DNA of 40,000 nucleotides from positions 6,920,744 to 6,960,743 of the forward strand of contig RPFO01000080.1 of assembly GCA_009746045.1 (NCBI GenBank), written 5' to 3'. The position numbers were made by a program, and so were the translations under genes. Origin of the DNA: Mesostigma viride (lineage: Eukaryota > Streptophyta > Mesostigmatophyceae > Mesostigmatales > Mesostigmataceae). Below the pieces are notes generated by a model. It did no database searches. It was not told where the DNA came from and saw only the letters and a list, made by a program, of their open reading frames with translations. Below are positions 23,701 through 34,177 of this stretch, one piece after another. Positions within the stretch are counted from its first letter, which is position 1; each line of letters opens with the position of its first letter.

Positions 23701-25794
23701 ACCTTCGTAGTCCTACCATAGTAACCTTCGTAGTCCTACCATAGTAACCTTCGTAGCCCTACCATAGTAACCTTTGTAGTCCTACCATAGTAACCTTCGT
23801 AGCCCTACCATAGTAACCTTCGTAGTCCTACCATAGTAACCTTCGTAGCCCTACCATAGTAACCTTCGCAGTTCTACCATAGTAACCTTTGTAGCCCTAC
23901 CATAGTAACCTTTGTAGTCCTACCATAGTAACCTTCGTAGTCCTACCATAGTAACCTTCGTAGTCCTACCATAGTAACCTTCGCAGTCCTACCATAGTAA
24001 CCTTCGTAGTCCTACCATAGTAACCTTCGTAGTCCTACCATAGTAACCTTCGTAGTCCTACCATAGTAACCTTCGTAGCCCTACCATAGTAACCTTGGCA
24101 GTCCTACCATAGTAACCTTCGTAGCCCTACCATAGTAACCTTCGTAGTCCTACCATAGTAACCTTCGTAGTCCTACCATAGTAACCTTCGTAGCCCTACC
24201 ATAGTAACCTTTGTAGTCCTACCATAGTAACCTTCGCAGTCCTACCATAGTAACCTTTGTAGTCCTACCATAGTAACCTTCGTAGTCCTACTATAGTAAC
24301 CTTTGTAGACTTGGTGGGATCGTAGCCCTTCAATCTTCAGACGCACATATGCTTGTCGGGGATATGAAGGAAGTACTCCTTTTGGATCCCATTAGAAACA
24401 AACTGATTATATATGGCCTATAGATATAAAAAATAATTTAATTTAATACTAAGTTTTAATAATAAATTGATTAGATATGGCCGCTATCTTGCTGGGTAAG
24501 CAGTTTGTCCCTAGTTGGGCAAAGGGAAGGGGGGGGGGGGGGGGAAGTGAATGTGGGTCGATCGGCTACAACCCCCCAAGATTTGTGGGTGGTGGGAAAG
24601 ACGCCTTTAAGGATGGAACAGGCATGTTTCACGCTCCTCCCCCCAATTTCCCAGCACAGGGAGTCAACCGCTCTGATCCTTTGCCCCACAAGCAGCGCCG
24701 CTACACTCTAACTAAACACTAAACAGTGCATGCGCCGCCAGCAACTCACAGGTTCAACTGGCCCACATGTTACTGGGGGGTGACCCCAGTGCTGCCCCGT
24801 AGGCTAGTGGATTCCAATCATAAGCAAATCCCCATTGCATAACTGGGAGGTGACCCCACTGGTGGCAGGCTTGGCTGGTGCATCCCAATAATAAGTAGAT
24901 ACCGTTGCATAAACCAGACGTCCGTCCTATCATTATCGCTATTCCTATGATCCCTGTAATTACATTCCGTAACTCACAGGTGCCACTTGCCGACATACGC
25001 CGTGTCATACCCCACCCCCTGCAGCATCTCCGCCACCGTTGTCTCATTGGCCGGTAGCCCCGCGCCCGCGTCACACCAGTAAACTGTTGGGTAGGTCCGC
25101 GAGCGCACGCCGTAACGCCCCGTCAGCATGGCGGCGCGCGAGGGGGAGCACATGCTGCTGCCAGCATACCAATCAGTGAACCGCATGCCCTCGTATGCGA
25201 GCCGGTCCATGTTTGGGGTCAGGATGGAGGGAGAGCCCAGGAAGCCGACGTCGCCGTAGCCGAGGTCGTCGGCGAGCAGGACTGCCGCCACGTGGCGCGA
25301 GCGGGGGGGTGGGATGTGCGCGATGAGCACAAGCGGGGTTAGGCATAGGCGCTGAGCTTGCTGAGAGCGCAACTGCGCAAGGCTGATCAAGGAGAGCGAG
25401 AGACAAGCTCGAGCTAGCCCATTTCCGAAGCTGAATACCGGCAAATCGTGGACATTATTTGGTAAGTTCTGGGCTCGCGGCTTTGGCGTGAAAAGAAGGC
25501 CCGAGTGAAGCACCCAGAATTATAGCGAGAAAGCTATCGTCAGCCGGAAAAAAAGCATGAACTGCAAGCAGTATAAGATCTCCGCTGTTGTCGGTACTGA
25601 TGCGCCCCTGCACTGCTGGCTGCACGTCGGCGACGCTCCCATCTCGTTGGAAGTGTCGCAATATTCTATGCACCCACATAAAAAGCGGGCCAATTAGGAC
25701 ACAACAGACACGAACCGATAATGTTGGGCTTGTCCGTCGCACATCCGCAAAGGGAAGCCGTCAGGAGCAAGAACGCGGCGAAAGGTAGCAGCAT
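17701..25794 (-). CDS. sulfatase 2, arylsulfatase A/GALNS-like with C-terminal GPI-like tail (5 exons, 766 aa)
   Basis: Paralogue of sulfatase 1 with the same exon plan: 25794-25716, 25281-24978, 22947-22882, 20836-19404, 18119-17701. The phases close to 767 codons with a TGA stop. Residues 1-20 form a signal peptide (MLLPFAAFLLLTASLCGCAT). The exon 1/2 join restores KPNIIVLLADDLGYGD. Cys71 in CSPSRAAMLTGR is the formylglycine precursor, and the exon 2/3/4 joins restore GKWHLG and GVPYSIDMG. NHVH (His372/374), SDNG (Asp432/Asn433) and Lys467 (GKCSNWEGG) complete the active site, so it should be catalytic. Low-complexity insertions lie at about 204-362 and 531-606, at the same places as in sulfatase 1 but with unrelated sequence. 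The protein ends CAVLVLAMLSWMLAWYL after a small-residue stretch (KNSGRP), which looks like a GPI-anchor signal or tail anchor and is absent from sulfatase 1. Introns 2-4 are swollen by tandem repeats. Confidence 0.9.
18411..18769. repeat. three-phase tetranucleotide array (GAAT)n(GAAC)n(GGAC)n
   Basis: About 10 GAAT units change at about 18450 to about 17 GAAC units, then at about 18520 to about 62 GGAC units. Each block is homogeneous and differs from its neighbour by one transition. The array lies in sulfatase 2 intron 4, directly next to the LINE 3' end fragment at 18779. Confidence 0.95.
18779..18950 (-). mobile_element. 5'-truncated LINE 3' end (family 1) in sulfatase 2 intron 4
   Basis: Matches 1140-1330 in the same orientation, with shared blocks gccacgtgggt, aaccttcaacc, agggagggcgccctagctt, agtgggcaggccacagag and ctgtgggtgcaatacaac. 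Read on the minus strand its 3' end runs into the tetranucleotide array at 18769, the position where other copies carry a TTAA-type tail. Confidence 0.65.
21687..22104. repeat. (GGGT)n microsatellite, about 418 bp, sulfatase 2 intron 3
   Basis: About 100 GGGT units occur, with scattered variants (gggggtggtggg, ggatggatgg, gggtgagtggg, gggttggtggg). On the plus strand it has G-quadruplex potential. The sulfatase pre-mRNA carries the C-rich complement. Long open frames such as repeating GGWV or THPP are artefacts of the repeat. Confidence 0.95.
23135..23305. repeat. 26-bp minisatellite, about 6.6 copies, sulfatase 2 intron 2
   Basis: The unit begins ttcctgctgcccctgtctac. The period is 26 bp with few substitutions (ctgtc/ctatc). 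It is pyrimidine-rich on the plus strand. Confidence 0.9.
23452..24308. repeat. 23-bp minisatellite, about 37 copies, sulfatase 2 intron 2
   Basis: The unit contains taccatagtaaccttcgtag with a 23-bp period. Variants recur at fixed positions (tcc/ccc, cgtag/tgtag/cgcag) and two units have one extra C. There are no unique spacers, so this is a minisatellite and not a CRISPR array. It explains most of the length difference between intron 2 here (2,030 bp) and in sulfatase 1 (163 bp). Confidence 0.95.
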
Positions 25795-26533
25795 GTTCCC
25801 GGGTGTGGAGACCAACACTCGCGGCTATCCAGGCAATCGGCGACAATCTACCGCCAAAACGGCCGGGGCGGTGTTGGTCTGTTTGAGGCGTGGAGAAGCA
25901 GCGGCTAAAAGTACTGACATTGCATGCAATACGCGCATATCGGCCGATGGCTGGCTACAGACTACAGGACGCATGTTTCACGAATTTAGCGAGCATGCAA
26001 CGCCCTTGTCCAACGGTCCAGTTCAGCGGCGTACACATGGCGTACAGTCGATCAATATACCATTGTCGCCTGCGAACAGCATGCGCCTGGCATGCGTGAC
26101 ATTTCAGGCTGCTGGGCAGGCACGATGGACACGTGGCAGCAATAATTGGCGAGTTGTTCTGCGTCCCGTTGGCTGCCGTTCTTGCGCCACGGCAAAATCC
26201 GCGCAGGACACGTACAGTATTGAGTTGAGTTGGGTATATTGCTGTTGATTGTTTATTCTTTATTCCCGCACCAGGTGTCCAGTAGACACGTATGCTCTCA
26301 AAGCTGCCGACAGGCGACCGCGAACTGTGGCTAGTAAGTATCGCCTATGTCGCCAATGTCGACTGTATACGTCGCCCGCGTCGCCTGCGCCTGCGCTTAG
26401 AAGAACAAAAGCGAGGGCAGCCTGCACAGGCTAGCAGCTACCTCGCGAGATTACCTGCCTTTTTGCATGCGTCATATTTCGATCGATACGGCCCTTTTTG
26501 CCCCACTGAACCTAAACATAAGTAATCAAAAGA
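25795..26533. promoter_or_regulatory. divergent 5' region of sulfatase 2 and the exonuclease-KH gene
   Basis: The two start codons face away from each other over 739 bp, so both promoters probably lie here. No specific element is recognised. The call rests on orientation. Confidence 0.35.
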
Positions 26534-27523
26534 ATGACCTCGAGTGTGTTTGTGATTGATAATCCATGGACGCTGGCGGAATTTGAGTCGCAGATTCTTA
26601 GCCAGAAGATAATTGCTATAGATACCGAGGGCGTCGACCTAAGCAGGTTGGGTAAATTAACCTTGGTACAAATTGCAATCCCTAACGGATCTTGCTTCCT
26701 ATTCGACATGCTAGCGGAAAGCAGGAGTTCCGAGATCACCGGGTTTGTGAAGAAAGCATTTGAAGATCCTGAGATTTTGAAAATTATTCACGACTGCCGA
26801 CTGGACTCGGATGCTCTGTATCATCTCCTTGGCATCAAGCTCGCTAACGTTCATGACACGCAGTGCTGGGACGTCGCAGCATCTTCAGTACCAGGGGCTC
26901 CGCTCCTTAGCCTCAACGACTTACTCTCGAAACACGGCTTGCGGGGCAACTACCTGCGGAATCCCAACCGGTACGATTTCGAGCTGGATTACTGAGCAAA
27001 GAGGCCACTGTCTTCCAGCATGATCGAAGCCGCCGCGGGGGACGTCGTTCCCCTATTCGCGCTAAGGGAGAAGCAGATCCAGTGCTACCCATATTGTCAC
27101 CGTCAGGCCGCTGCCCAGCTCACCCAGCAGTACCTTGGAGCAGCTAGAGATGGGGTGGTGAGAATTGTCTTCTTACCAGATTATGTGGTGGGTCGATTCA
27201 TCGGGCATACCGGCTGCAACATGAGGGCGTTTGAGCAGATGTACCACGTGAAGTGTTGGCGGAGGGGCGGTCGGTCTCTTTCTTGCTTTGCGGTCTACGC
27301 CAGCGAATCGAGGACGCTTGACGCTGCTCTTTTGTACCTGAGGTCGACGTACGGGGCCAGCGAAACGGGACCCGTTCCTAGCGGCGCTGGTAGCTCTCGG
27401 CTCGACCTCGAGGATCTCATGTGGGATGTACATCACGACCAGTCCGATGACATTGACGAGACTTGGGCCTATGACGAGACTTGGGCCGATGATGGTTTTC
27501 ATGATGGTGAGCTTAGTGATTGA
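26534..27523 (+). CDS. 3'-5' exonuclease (DEDD) with C-terminal KH domain, broken by an in-frame TGA
   Basis: Single-exon gene of 330 codons. Residues about 1-180 are a DEDD-type 3'-5' exonuclease domain. Motif I is IAIDTEGVD (Asp/Glu) and motif II is IIHDCRLDSDALYH. A conserved NVHDTQ and a third Asp in MIEAAAGDV follow. A KH RNA-binding domain follows, with its GXXG loop in VGRFIGHTGCNMRAF (about residues 220-270), then an acidic tail with DETWAYDETWADD. Exonuclease plus KH is the plant At2g25910-type architecture and suggests RNA processing. Codon 154 (26993-26995) is TGA. The same frame continues as AKRPLSSSMIEAAAGDV, and relatives have Trp immediately before this (K/T)RP segment. If read as a stop, the product loses motif III and KH. 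Normal TGG for Trp and TGA as terminator in the neighbouring genes argue against a changed code. A polyadenylation-like TGTAA lies at 27581. Confidence 0.8.
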
Positions 27524-28611
27524 TCCACCCCTGCAAGACCCGATAATGCATCATGAAGTGTTCAGGCCATGCAGCCTTTATGTAAGTGTCATGAAGTGTA
27601 CATGGCCAGCCTTTATGTAGTAAGTGTCGTCGCATTCATGCAACTGGCTAGAATACTTCATTTAGTAGTTCCATTACGGGGCCGCTGTGCCAGTGTAATA
27701 TGCCAGTGCGTAACTTCCTTGCAGTGCGGCATGCACCAAGTATAACTTCTGCTGCCACACGCCCACACCTAGTAGTCCATCTATGCATCTGGGGATCCAT
27801 GCGTAGGTGACGCAGGTCAGCACACTGTGCTGGTGTGGTCTCACTGTTCGAGGTGATGCTGTGTCGGCTGCAACAAACCCAGGCATCGCAATGTGTGGTA
27901 GGACAGGTCCTAGACTCCTATCTTGTCCTTAGACTCCTTGGACCATATTATGGAAGCGCTCACTCAATGGTTGTGCGGCTCTAGCCTCATGATACAAACG
28001 GTGATCACAAATTGCACATTTGCATGCACAACTTCATTGCATGGCATGAAGTGAGACAACCATACTTCATGGCATGCATAATATTACGCAGTGTACTCTC
28101 CAGGCCAATGGGTGCACGGCTGTACCCATATCTCAATTTTTAGGCCAGCGGCTGCCACGCGCATCTGAGACAACTGGCACTACACATACATTTAATTAAG
28201 GTAAGTACTAGGTTGTTTTGTTTATACTGTTGTGGCAATGGCCTGCATCATCATCATGTGGCTATTAATTAATTAATTAATTAATCAATCATCATGTGGC
28301 AGTTAGCAATGGCCTGCATTCCCGCACCTACTATATACCAGTAGTTGTGCCTTGACATAGGCATGCCAATTTAAGTGTTGTGCCAATTAATTTAATTTAA
28401 GCCGTTTCAGTGTTGTGGCGACAGTGCCGTCACATGATGAACAAGCCGCGCTATGGCAAGTACTTGATGCCCATATAAGCCTATTAAGGCTAATTTCTTC
28501 ACCCCCGTATAGATGGCGCACTCAGTACGGGCGCAGTTATAATGCAGGGCACTGTGCAGCCTGATATGTGCTGTAACATTATTAACTAACACAGCCTCCG
28601 TGGGGGGCATA
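27524..28611. other. intergenic, with (TTAA)n tract
   Basis: No gene recognised. A short imperfect duplication (catgaagtgt..catgg..cagcctttatgta) follows the exonuclease stop at 27550-27625. A TTAA tract of five units lies at 28265-28284. Repeated 'aatggcctgcat' pieces flank that tract. Confidence 0.5.
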
Positions 28612-30367
28612 TTAATTAATTAGGAACATAACTCCGTTGGGAGTGAATGTAGCACATATCCCAGAGAAGGGGCATATGGCTTTTAATACAACTTCTAAGC
28701 TACTTCCTGCAAGGGTGGGAATGTAAACGACACTTGCTCGAGGTGCACCAGGGCACCTGCGCCCCTCAGAGTCTCGGGCAACACCCAGCTAAGGGGAGCC
28801 CGTCATAGGGGGGGAAGATCAGCATAGCTATACAAAAGCTAAGGCATGGCGTCTCAGCAGAGAGTGGCTCTCTGCGTAGTCACGGCATAACTAAAGAATA
28901 AAGCTAGGCATCATCTGGTGTGTGGCGCGTCGTCATGGGCACACATGTACATGACTAATTAATGTTCATAAGGCAGCTGGTATAGTGCCTGTAGTAGGCG
29001 GGCATGTACAAGGCCACTGTCTAACTATTCTACACTACTGCTGTATTCCCCTGAGCTGGGGCGTCTGGAGTCGCTGGGGCCGCGGTGGTCGAGGGGGTCG
29101 CGTGCCAGGGCTTGTGGCCGACGTAGATGGCCGCCCCCTTCCAGTACACCGGCTGGCCCGCCTTGGTCTGCCGGACGGCTGGAGGTAGGTCGGCCATATA
29201 GCTCCCCTCGCCGTTGTTGCTGCGCCAGGGTCAAGTCGTCGTCCACGGTGAAGGGAGTGTTCTCGAGCCGCTTGCGGCGTCTGAGAAACGAAATCTTGTC
29301 CGATGGGCTCTTAAAGATGAGAAGAAGCGGGGGCGCCCGTGCCTTACCCCGCGGGCGGGGAAGGCGATGGGCGGCCAGCTTAATCTCACCATGCAAGAAG
29401 GCCCATGCGATCAAGGATTTTGCTCTCAAACGCACGTGCAAGCTTCTCGGAATTCTCACCTTCCTCCATGTCGAAGTTCTTGAGTATGGCGTTAAGGCTG
29501 CGCTAAGTTGGCGAGCTCGGCCTCCTCGCGGAGGTCGAGCTTCTGCTGCTGGAGCTGTGCTGCAACGGCGGAGGTGGTGGAGGTGGTGTGTTGCTTATTA
29601 ACTGAGCATGTCCGCCCAGGTCGGGATGGGATCGAGGAGCATCGCCAGCCAGGCCAGCGAGGGCTGGATTGGCGGCAATGTCCTTCACCGCCTGGGCGGT
29701 GAGGCCTGCGGTATTTTGCAGGACCTAAGTGATGGCGATTGCATTGTCCTTAAGGCGCTGGTGTCACTCGATGTCGCGTCCGGAGCTGGGCAGTGATGGC
29801 GGCGGAGTCCTAGGGGCCGGGTGGTGGTGGTGGAGGAGGCGAGGAGGTTAATTGGAGGTGGCGGTGGAGATGCATGGTGGAGAGGAGGGGGAGCTCGGCA
29901 GTCAGCGTGCTGCCCATGGCCGCCACATCTGCAGCGATTAGGGCCACGTGCTGCTCGAGGGCCTTCTTAAGGAGTGAGCGGATGGAGGATTCGGTTAAGG
30001 TGGTGGTGAGGGGCGTGGGGGGCCAAAGCTCCTCGAGGGAGCGGCCAATTAAGGAGGGAGAAAAGGACGCGTAGCTGAAGGTGGGGGCGGCGGCATTGGA
30101 GGATGGGGTCGAAGGTGTGGGTGCGCCTCTGGAAAGCATCGGTGAGGCGGCCCTGATGGCCAAGAGTTGCTTGCACATTTCAAGAAGCGAGGCGTGCGAT
30201 CCCCAGAACACGTAGCTCAGGATCTTGTCGTGGTTGAGCTTGTCAAAAAAGCCGGGCTGGCTGGCGTCAAAGTTGAACGCTTCCCAGCTCGGCTCGGCAG
30301 GGCCGCGACTGCGCTTGGGCTCAGGCGACGCTGCGGGCGAGGTGATCCCGGGGGGCTGGGCGACCAC
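28612..30367 (-). mobile_element. LINE copy A: ORF1-type protein plus 3' UTR, no ORF2
   Basis: Minus strand, 5' to 3'. A 185-codon open frame (30367-29810) has a Pro-rich N-terminus and a helical middle (GFFDKLNHDKILSYVFWGS). A conserved helical segment (VLQNTAGLTAQAVKDIAA, about 29720-29665) and a coiled coil (about 29600-29520) follow. The L1-ORF1-like C-terminal domain at about 29400-29080 reads PPLLLIFKSPSDKISFLRRR, then FTVDDDLTLAQQQRR, then QPVYWKGAAIYVGHKPW, in shifted frames. About 400 bp of 3' UTR and an AATTAATTAAT tail follow at the low-coordinate end. Frameshifts show decay. The 3' UTR follows ORF1 directly, so the element seems to lack ORF2, like mammalian half-L1 (HAL1) elements. 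Copy B repeats this layout. Confidence 0.7.
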
Positions 30368-30621
30368 TAGCTAGAGCTTGGCTATAGTGGCGCCGCTGCC
30401 TTCTGGGCCGGTGGGCGAAGCTGCAGTCGGAGCCTACAGACGTATTTTCATTGCCAAGCGCAGCCGCCAGGCTTCGTTGCGTCGAGGAGCGTTTGCTCGT
30501 CATATATTGCGTAATAGCTTCGGAACATTATATCAGCATGTGAGTCTTAGAAAGACGAAGCGATTGTGATATTCACCACTGAATTCGGTGCTCAAACGTG
30601 AAAGTTATGAGCTCCGCCGTC

Positions 30622-30990
30622 AGCCGTGGCTACAGGTCTCGGGGGAATATATGTAACACATATCCCTGAGAAGGGGCATATGGTTTTTCAATACAGTCTG
30701 GGCTACAACCTGCAGGTGGAGGATGTAAACTGTCACCTGCTCGGGGTGCACAATGTGCACCTGCACCACCCTGATGGATCATGCATCCCGATCATGCTCG
30801 CACGGTGCGACATGGGGAGATGGCCTAGAAGGCCTGCCGGTATATGACATATGAGGTGGAAGATGTATATATGGCTAGTAGCTAGGCTAGAGCTGGTGCA
30901 TGGCATCTCAGCAGAGAGGAGCTCTCTGATCGATAGGCAGAGCTAATTGGCTAGCTAAATTCTAAATACATCATCCATGGCCGGTACTGA
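30622..30990 (-). mobile_element. third, diverged copy of the LINE family 2 3' UTR
   Basis: Shares ordered blocks with 28630-28950 and 31860-32180: taacacatatccctgagaag, ggggcatatgg, ggatgtaaac, cacctgctcggggtgca and ggcatctcagcagagag. More diverged than the other two copies, with no ORF1 attached, so probably an older 5'-truncated copy. Confidence 0.6.
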
Positions 30991-31815
30991 AACATGGCAT
31001 GGCTAACGTAATGACTGACTGACTAGCTAGACCTTTTCAGTGGTTTTCCATTTGCGGGGTTTCCTCGTAAATGGTGGGAGAGCGATCGCAGCAATGGTGC
31101 TCACCACTATCTAGACACTCCCGGCCAGTAAGGCTCAAAACACACGCCCTGATCAAGCAAGCTGTTTCCGGCCCCACTGTCTAGGTCATCTAGTCACTCT
31201 AGATACTACAGGCAAGCCAGCCATAATTTCAATGCACAAGGCTACACATTTCCATCTCCATTCATATTCATCATCCTGCACGACTCGAAAACGCGGAAAA
31301 GATAATAATGGCAGGCTCGAGCTACCATGGTTCGGATTCTCCTGATTTCTGGCCTGCGCTGGTTGTCTCCTTGATAAATGCATGCTTGGCACCAAGGGGT
31401 AGCCAGAAATTCTTTTATGCATGGCCATAGAGAAAAATATTTGCAAAGATGTGCAACTCAGTCCGATTTTAGGGACTGAGTTGCTACGGTTTAACGGTTA
31501 AAGGTTGAAAAGTGCACGGCATGTAAACCATAATTTTGCATGGCAGTCGAAAAAGGAACGAAGCTTAATGTGAAGTACGCAGCAAGCTCACGGGAATAAA
31601 GCTACGTGGTCCCCAACGGGGACATGAGATAATGAATTGATAAGCATGCGGTCAGTGGTATATCTTGCGAGTCATTTGTGACATGGCAAGTGGTGGCAGA
31701 CTTGCAAACGTAACTGGTACATTGGCCGGTGTCAAAAAGCGGCCGTGCATGTGCAGTTGTTTACCACTTTCTGGGAGTGCCAGTTTGTAATATGTTATGA
31801 ATGCAATACGTAATG
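30991..31815. other. intergenic, nothing recognised
   Basis: No coding frame, RNA gene or repeat family is supported here apart from the TTAA tract at its right border, which belongs to LINE copy B. Confidence 0.45.
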
Positions 31816-32826
31816 CTGTTAATTAATTAATTAATTAGTTAGGAACATAACTCCATTGGGAGTAAATGTAGCACATATCCCAGAGAAGGGGCATATGGCT
31901 TTTAATACATTCTAAGCTACTCCTTCCTGCAAGGGTGGGAATGTAAACGACACTTGCTCTATAGGTGCACCAAGGGCACCTGCACCCACATGATCTATCA
32001 AGCTATGCCCAGCTAAGGGGGAGCCTGTCATGGGGGGGAAGATCAGCATAGCTATACAAGAGCTAGGGCATGGCTTCTCGATCAGCAGAGAGTGACTCCC
32101 TGCATGGGCACTGCATAATGAAATAAAGCTAGGCATCATCTGGAGTGTGGCACATCATAGGCACACATGTACATGACTAAAAATGCTAGGCATCAGCTGG
32201 TATAGTGCCTGTAGTAGGCGGGCATGTACAAGGCCACTGTCTGTCTAACTAACTATTCTACACTACTGCTGTATTCCCCTGAGCTGGGGCGTCTGGAGTC
32301 GCTGGGGCCGCGGTGGTCGAGGGGGTCGCGTGCCAGGGCTTGTGGCCGACGTAGATGGCCGCCCCCTTCCAGTACACCGGCTGGCCCGCCTTGGTCTGCA
32401 TGCCGGACGGCTGCAGGTAGGTCGGCCATATAGCTCCCCTCGCCGTTGTTGCTGTGCCAGGGTCAAGTCGTCGTCCACGGTGAAGGGAGTGTTCTCGAGC
32501 CGCTTGCGGCGTCTGAGAAACGAAATCTTGTCCGATGGGCTCTTAAAGATGAGAAGAAGCGGGGGCGCCCGTGCCTTACCCCGCGGGCGGGGAAGGCGAT
32601 GGGCGGCCAGCTTAATCTCACCATGCAAGAAGGCCCATGCGATCAAGGATTTTGCTCTCAAACGCACGTGCAAGCTTCTCGGAATTCTCACCTTCCTTCA
32701 TGTCGAAGTTCTTGACGATGGCGTTAAGGCTGCGCTTGGCGAGCTCGGCCTCCTCGCGGAGGTCGAGCTTCTGTTGCTCGAGCTGTGCTGCGACGGCGGA
32801 GGTGGTGGAGGTGGCGTGCTGCTTAA

Positions 32827-34177
32827 CCCATAGTCCGGGAATGGGTTTTTGGCATTTTTAGACCCCTGAAAATGGATAAAATCATAACTCATAGGCCACA
32901 ACTCCAAATACCCCCAACCAAGGTGCTAGGAGTATCTACACTTCAAGGGCTTTCAGAAAATGCAATAATATCCCGAGTCCATTCAGTGCTTTGCAAGATA
33001 TTTACTGCCAAAGTTGGACAAAAGACGATCATTTTCAGGCAAGGGAAATCCCCTTAGTAGTAGTTTACCCCTGCAGGGAGGGTTCTAAAAAATTATTCTG
33101 GGGTTGGACAATGTCAATAGATAGTGCCACCATGCTTTCCTTGGGTCAGACCGCACGGATAGCCCATCTGACCTATATAATGCGCTCACTTACGTGTGTG
33201 GGTTACGCGCGCGTAAGCAGCCATCCATGAAATGCCACACACTTATGCATTGTATACAGCCACATAGGACTGTAAAAAGTGCTGGGAAACAAAGAAGTGC
33301 TAAACCAGCACTAACGGAATGGCATCCTCCAAAGAATTAAACACCACAAACTGAGCAGATTTGGGGCTAATAGCACTCATACAGCAGGCATGGAAACCTG
33401 CTGCAAGAGGCACTGATACACTCGTGTAAAATGGATGTATAAACGACAGATTCCCGTGCAAACGACATGCAAACACGTTGCCGTACCTGGCTTGATCACG
33501 ACCTTTCCGGGTTCTGCTGGCCGGGACCCTCATATCTCACACTGGCTAATGCTTTCCAGGCATAGGCCGCCATAGCCGCATAATGCATGCATCCGACATG
33601 ATTACCAGGTTGATGTTCTGTGCAAAGATGACCTATAAACGCATCCGAATTCACAGGGACGCTGCTGCGGATGTCCCGTACCAAAACTGGGTGCTCGGGC
33701 TGGCGCAGACTGCCGGGCCATAAGAAGAAAATCGAAATATGGCATGCCATTACTCATCTGGTACTGACGACCAAGAAAGCAGTAATGTCCTACCTGTATT
33801 TTACCAATGCTATACATCTGGCCACCCCTGACCTACGAAAATCACGTATCATCATTCTCAGCAACATTCTGAACCATTACAAGCCGCGAGACGCAAAATT
33901 TCCTTGATAACGGCACGCTAGCAGCCATATCTCGTTATACGCGCGCGCGAGTGAAAATTTCCCGCCAAAGTCACGTGATACTGTCTCAATACACGTTGTA
34001 TTTACCAGGCTATGGCGAATATTACCCCCAAACCTATGCATCACCTTCGTCCTTAAGTGTTCCCAGACCCACCGGACCACTGACATCCGTCACAGGTGGC
34101 GCGGCGCTCCTGGAAATGAGCGCCGCGCCACCGGGAGTCAAACAGTGCGATATATCGCACTGTTTCCGGACTATGGG
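32827..34177. mobile_element. 1.35-kb element with CCCATAGTCCGG inverted termini inserted in LINE copy B
   Basis: The ends are perfect 12-bp inverted repeats: CCCATAGTCCGG at 32827-32838 and CCGGACTATGGG at 34166-34177. The boundary is confirmed because copy A lacks this segment. The left flank ends in TTAA and the uninterrupted copy A has TTAA at the same place. CCC...GGG termini at a TTAA target recall piggyBac-type elements, but the right TTAA is missing (AGTC instead), perhaps by a small deletion. No transposase is recognised, so it is probably non-autonomous. The right end carries two strong hairpins. Confidence 0.65.
34095..34165. repeat. two perfect inverted repeats at the right end of the TIR element
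   Basis: The first has 14-bp arms, ggtggcgcggcgct (34095-34108) and its complement (34119-34132), with a 10-bp loop. The second is a perfect 26-bp palindrome (34140-34165, arm aaacagtgcgata) that touches the terminal repeat. Nothing similar is seen at the left end. Confidence 0.9.

Noticed and set aside
23452-24308. Regular 23-bp repeats resembling a CRISPR array
   Set aside because: Units are contiguous without unique spacers, no cas genes are present, and the context is an intron of a eukaryotic gene.
26534-27523. Alternative genetic code with TGA as Trp
   Set aside because: The sulfatases and GH127 use TGG for conserved Trp and all end in TGA, as does this gene, so a general reassignment is not supported.
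29214-29601. Plus-strand open frames shared by 29214-29601 and 32330-32833
   Set aside because: Conserved between copies only because the DNA is duplicated. The minus strand carries the ORF1-like domains.
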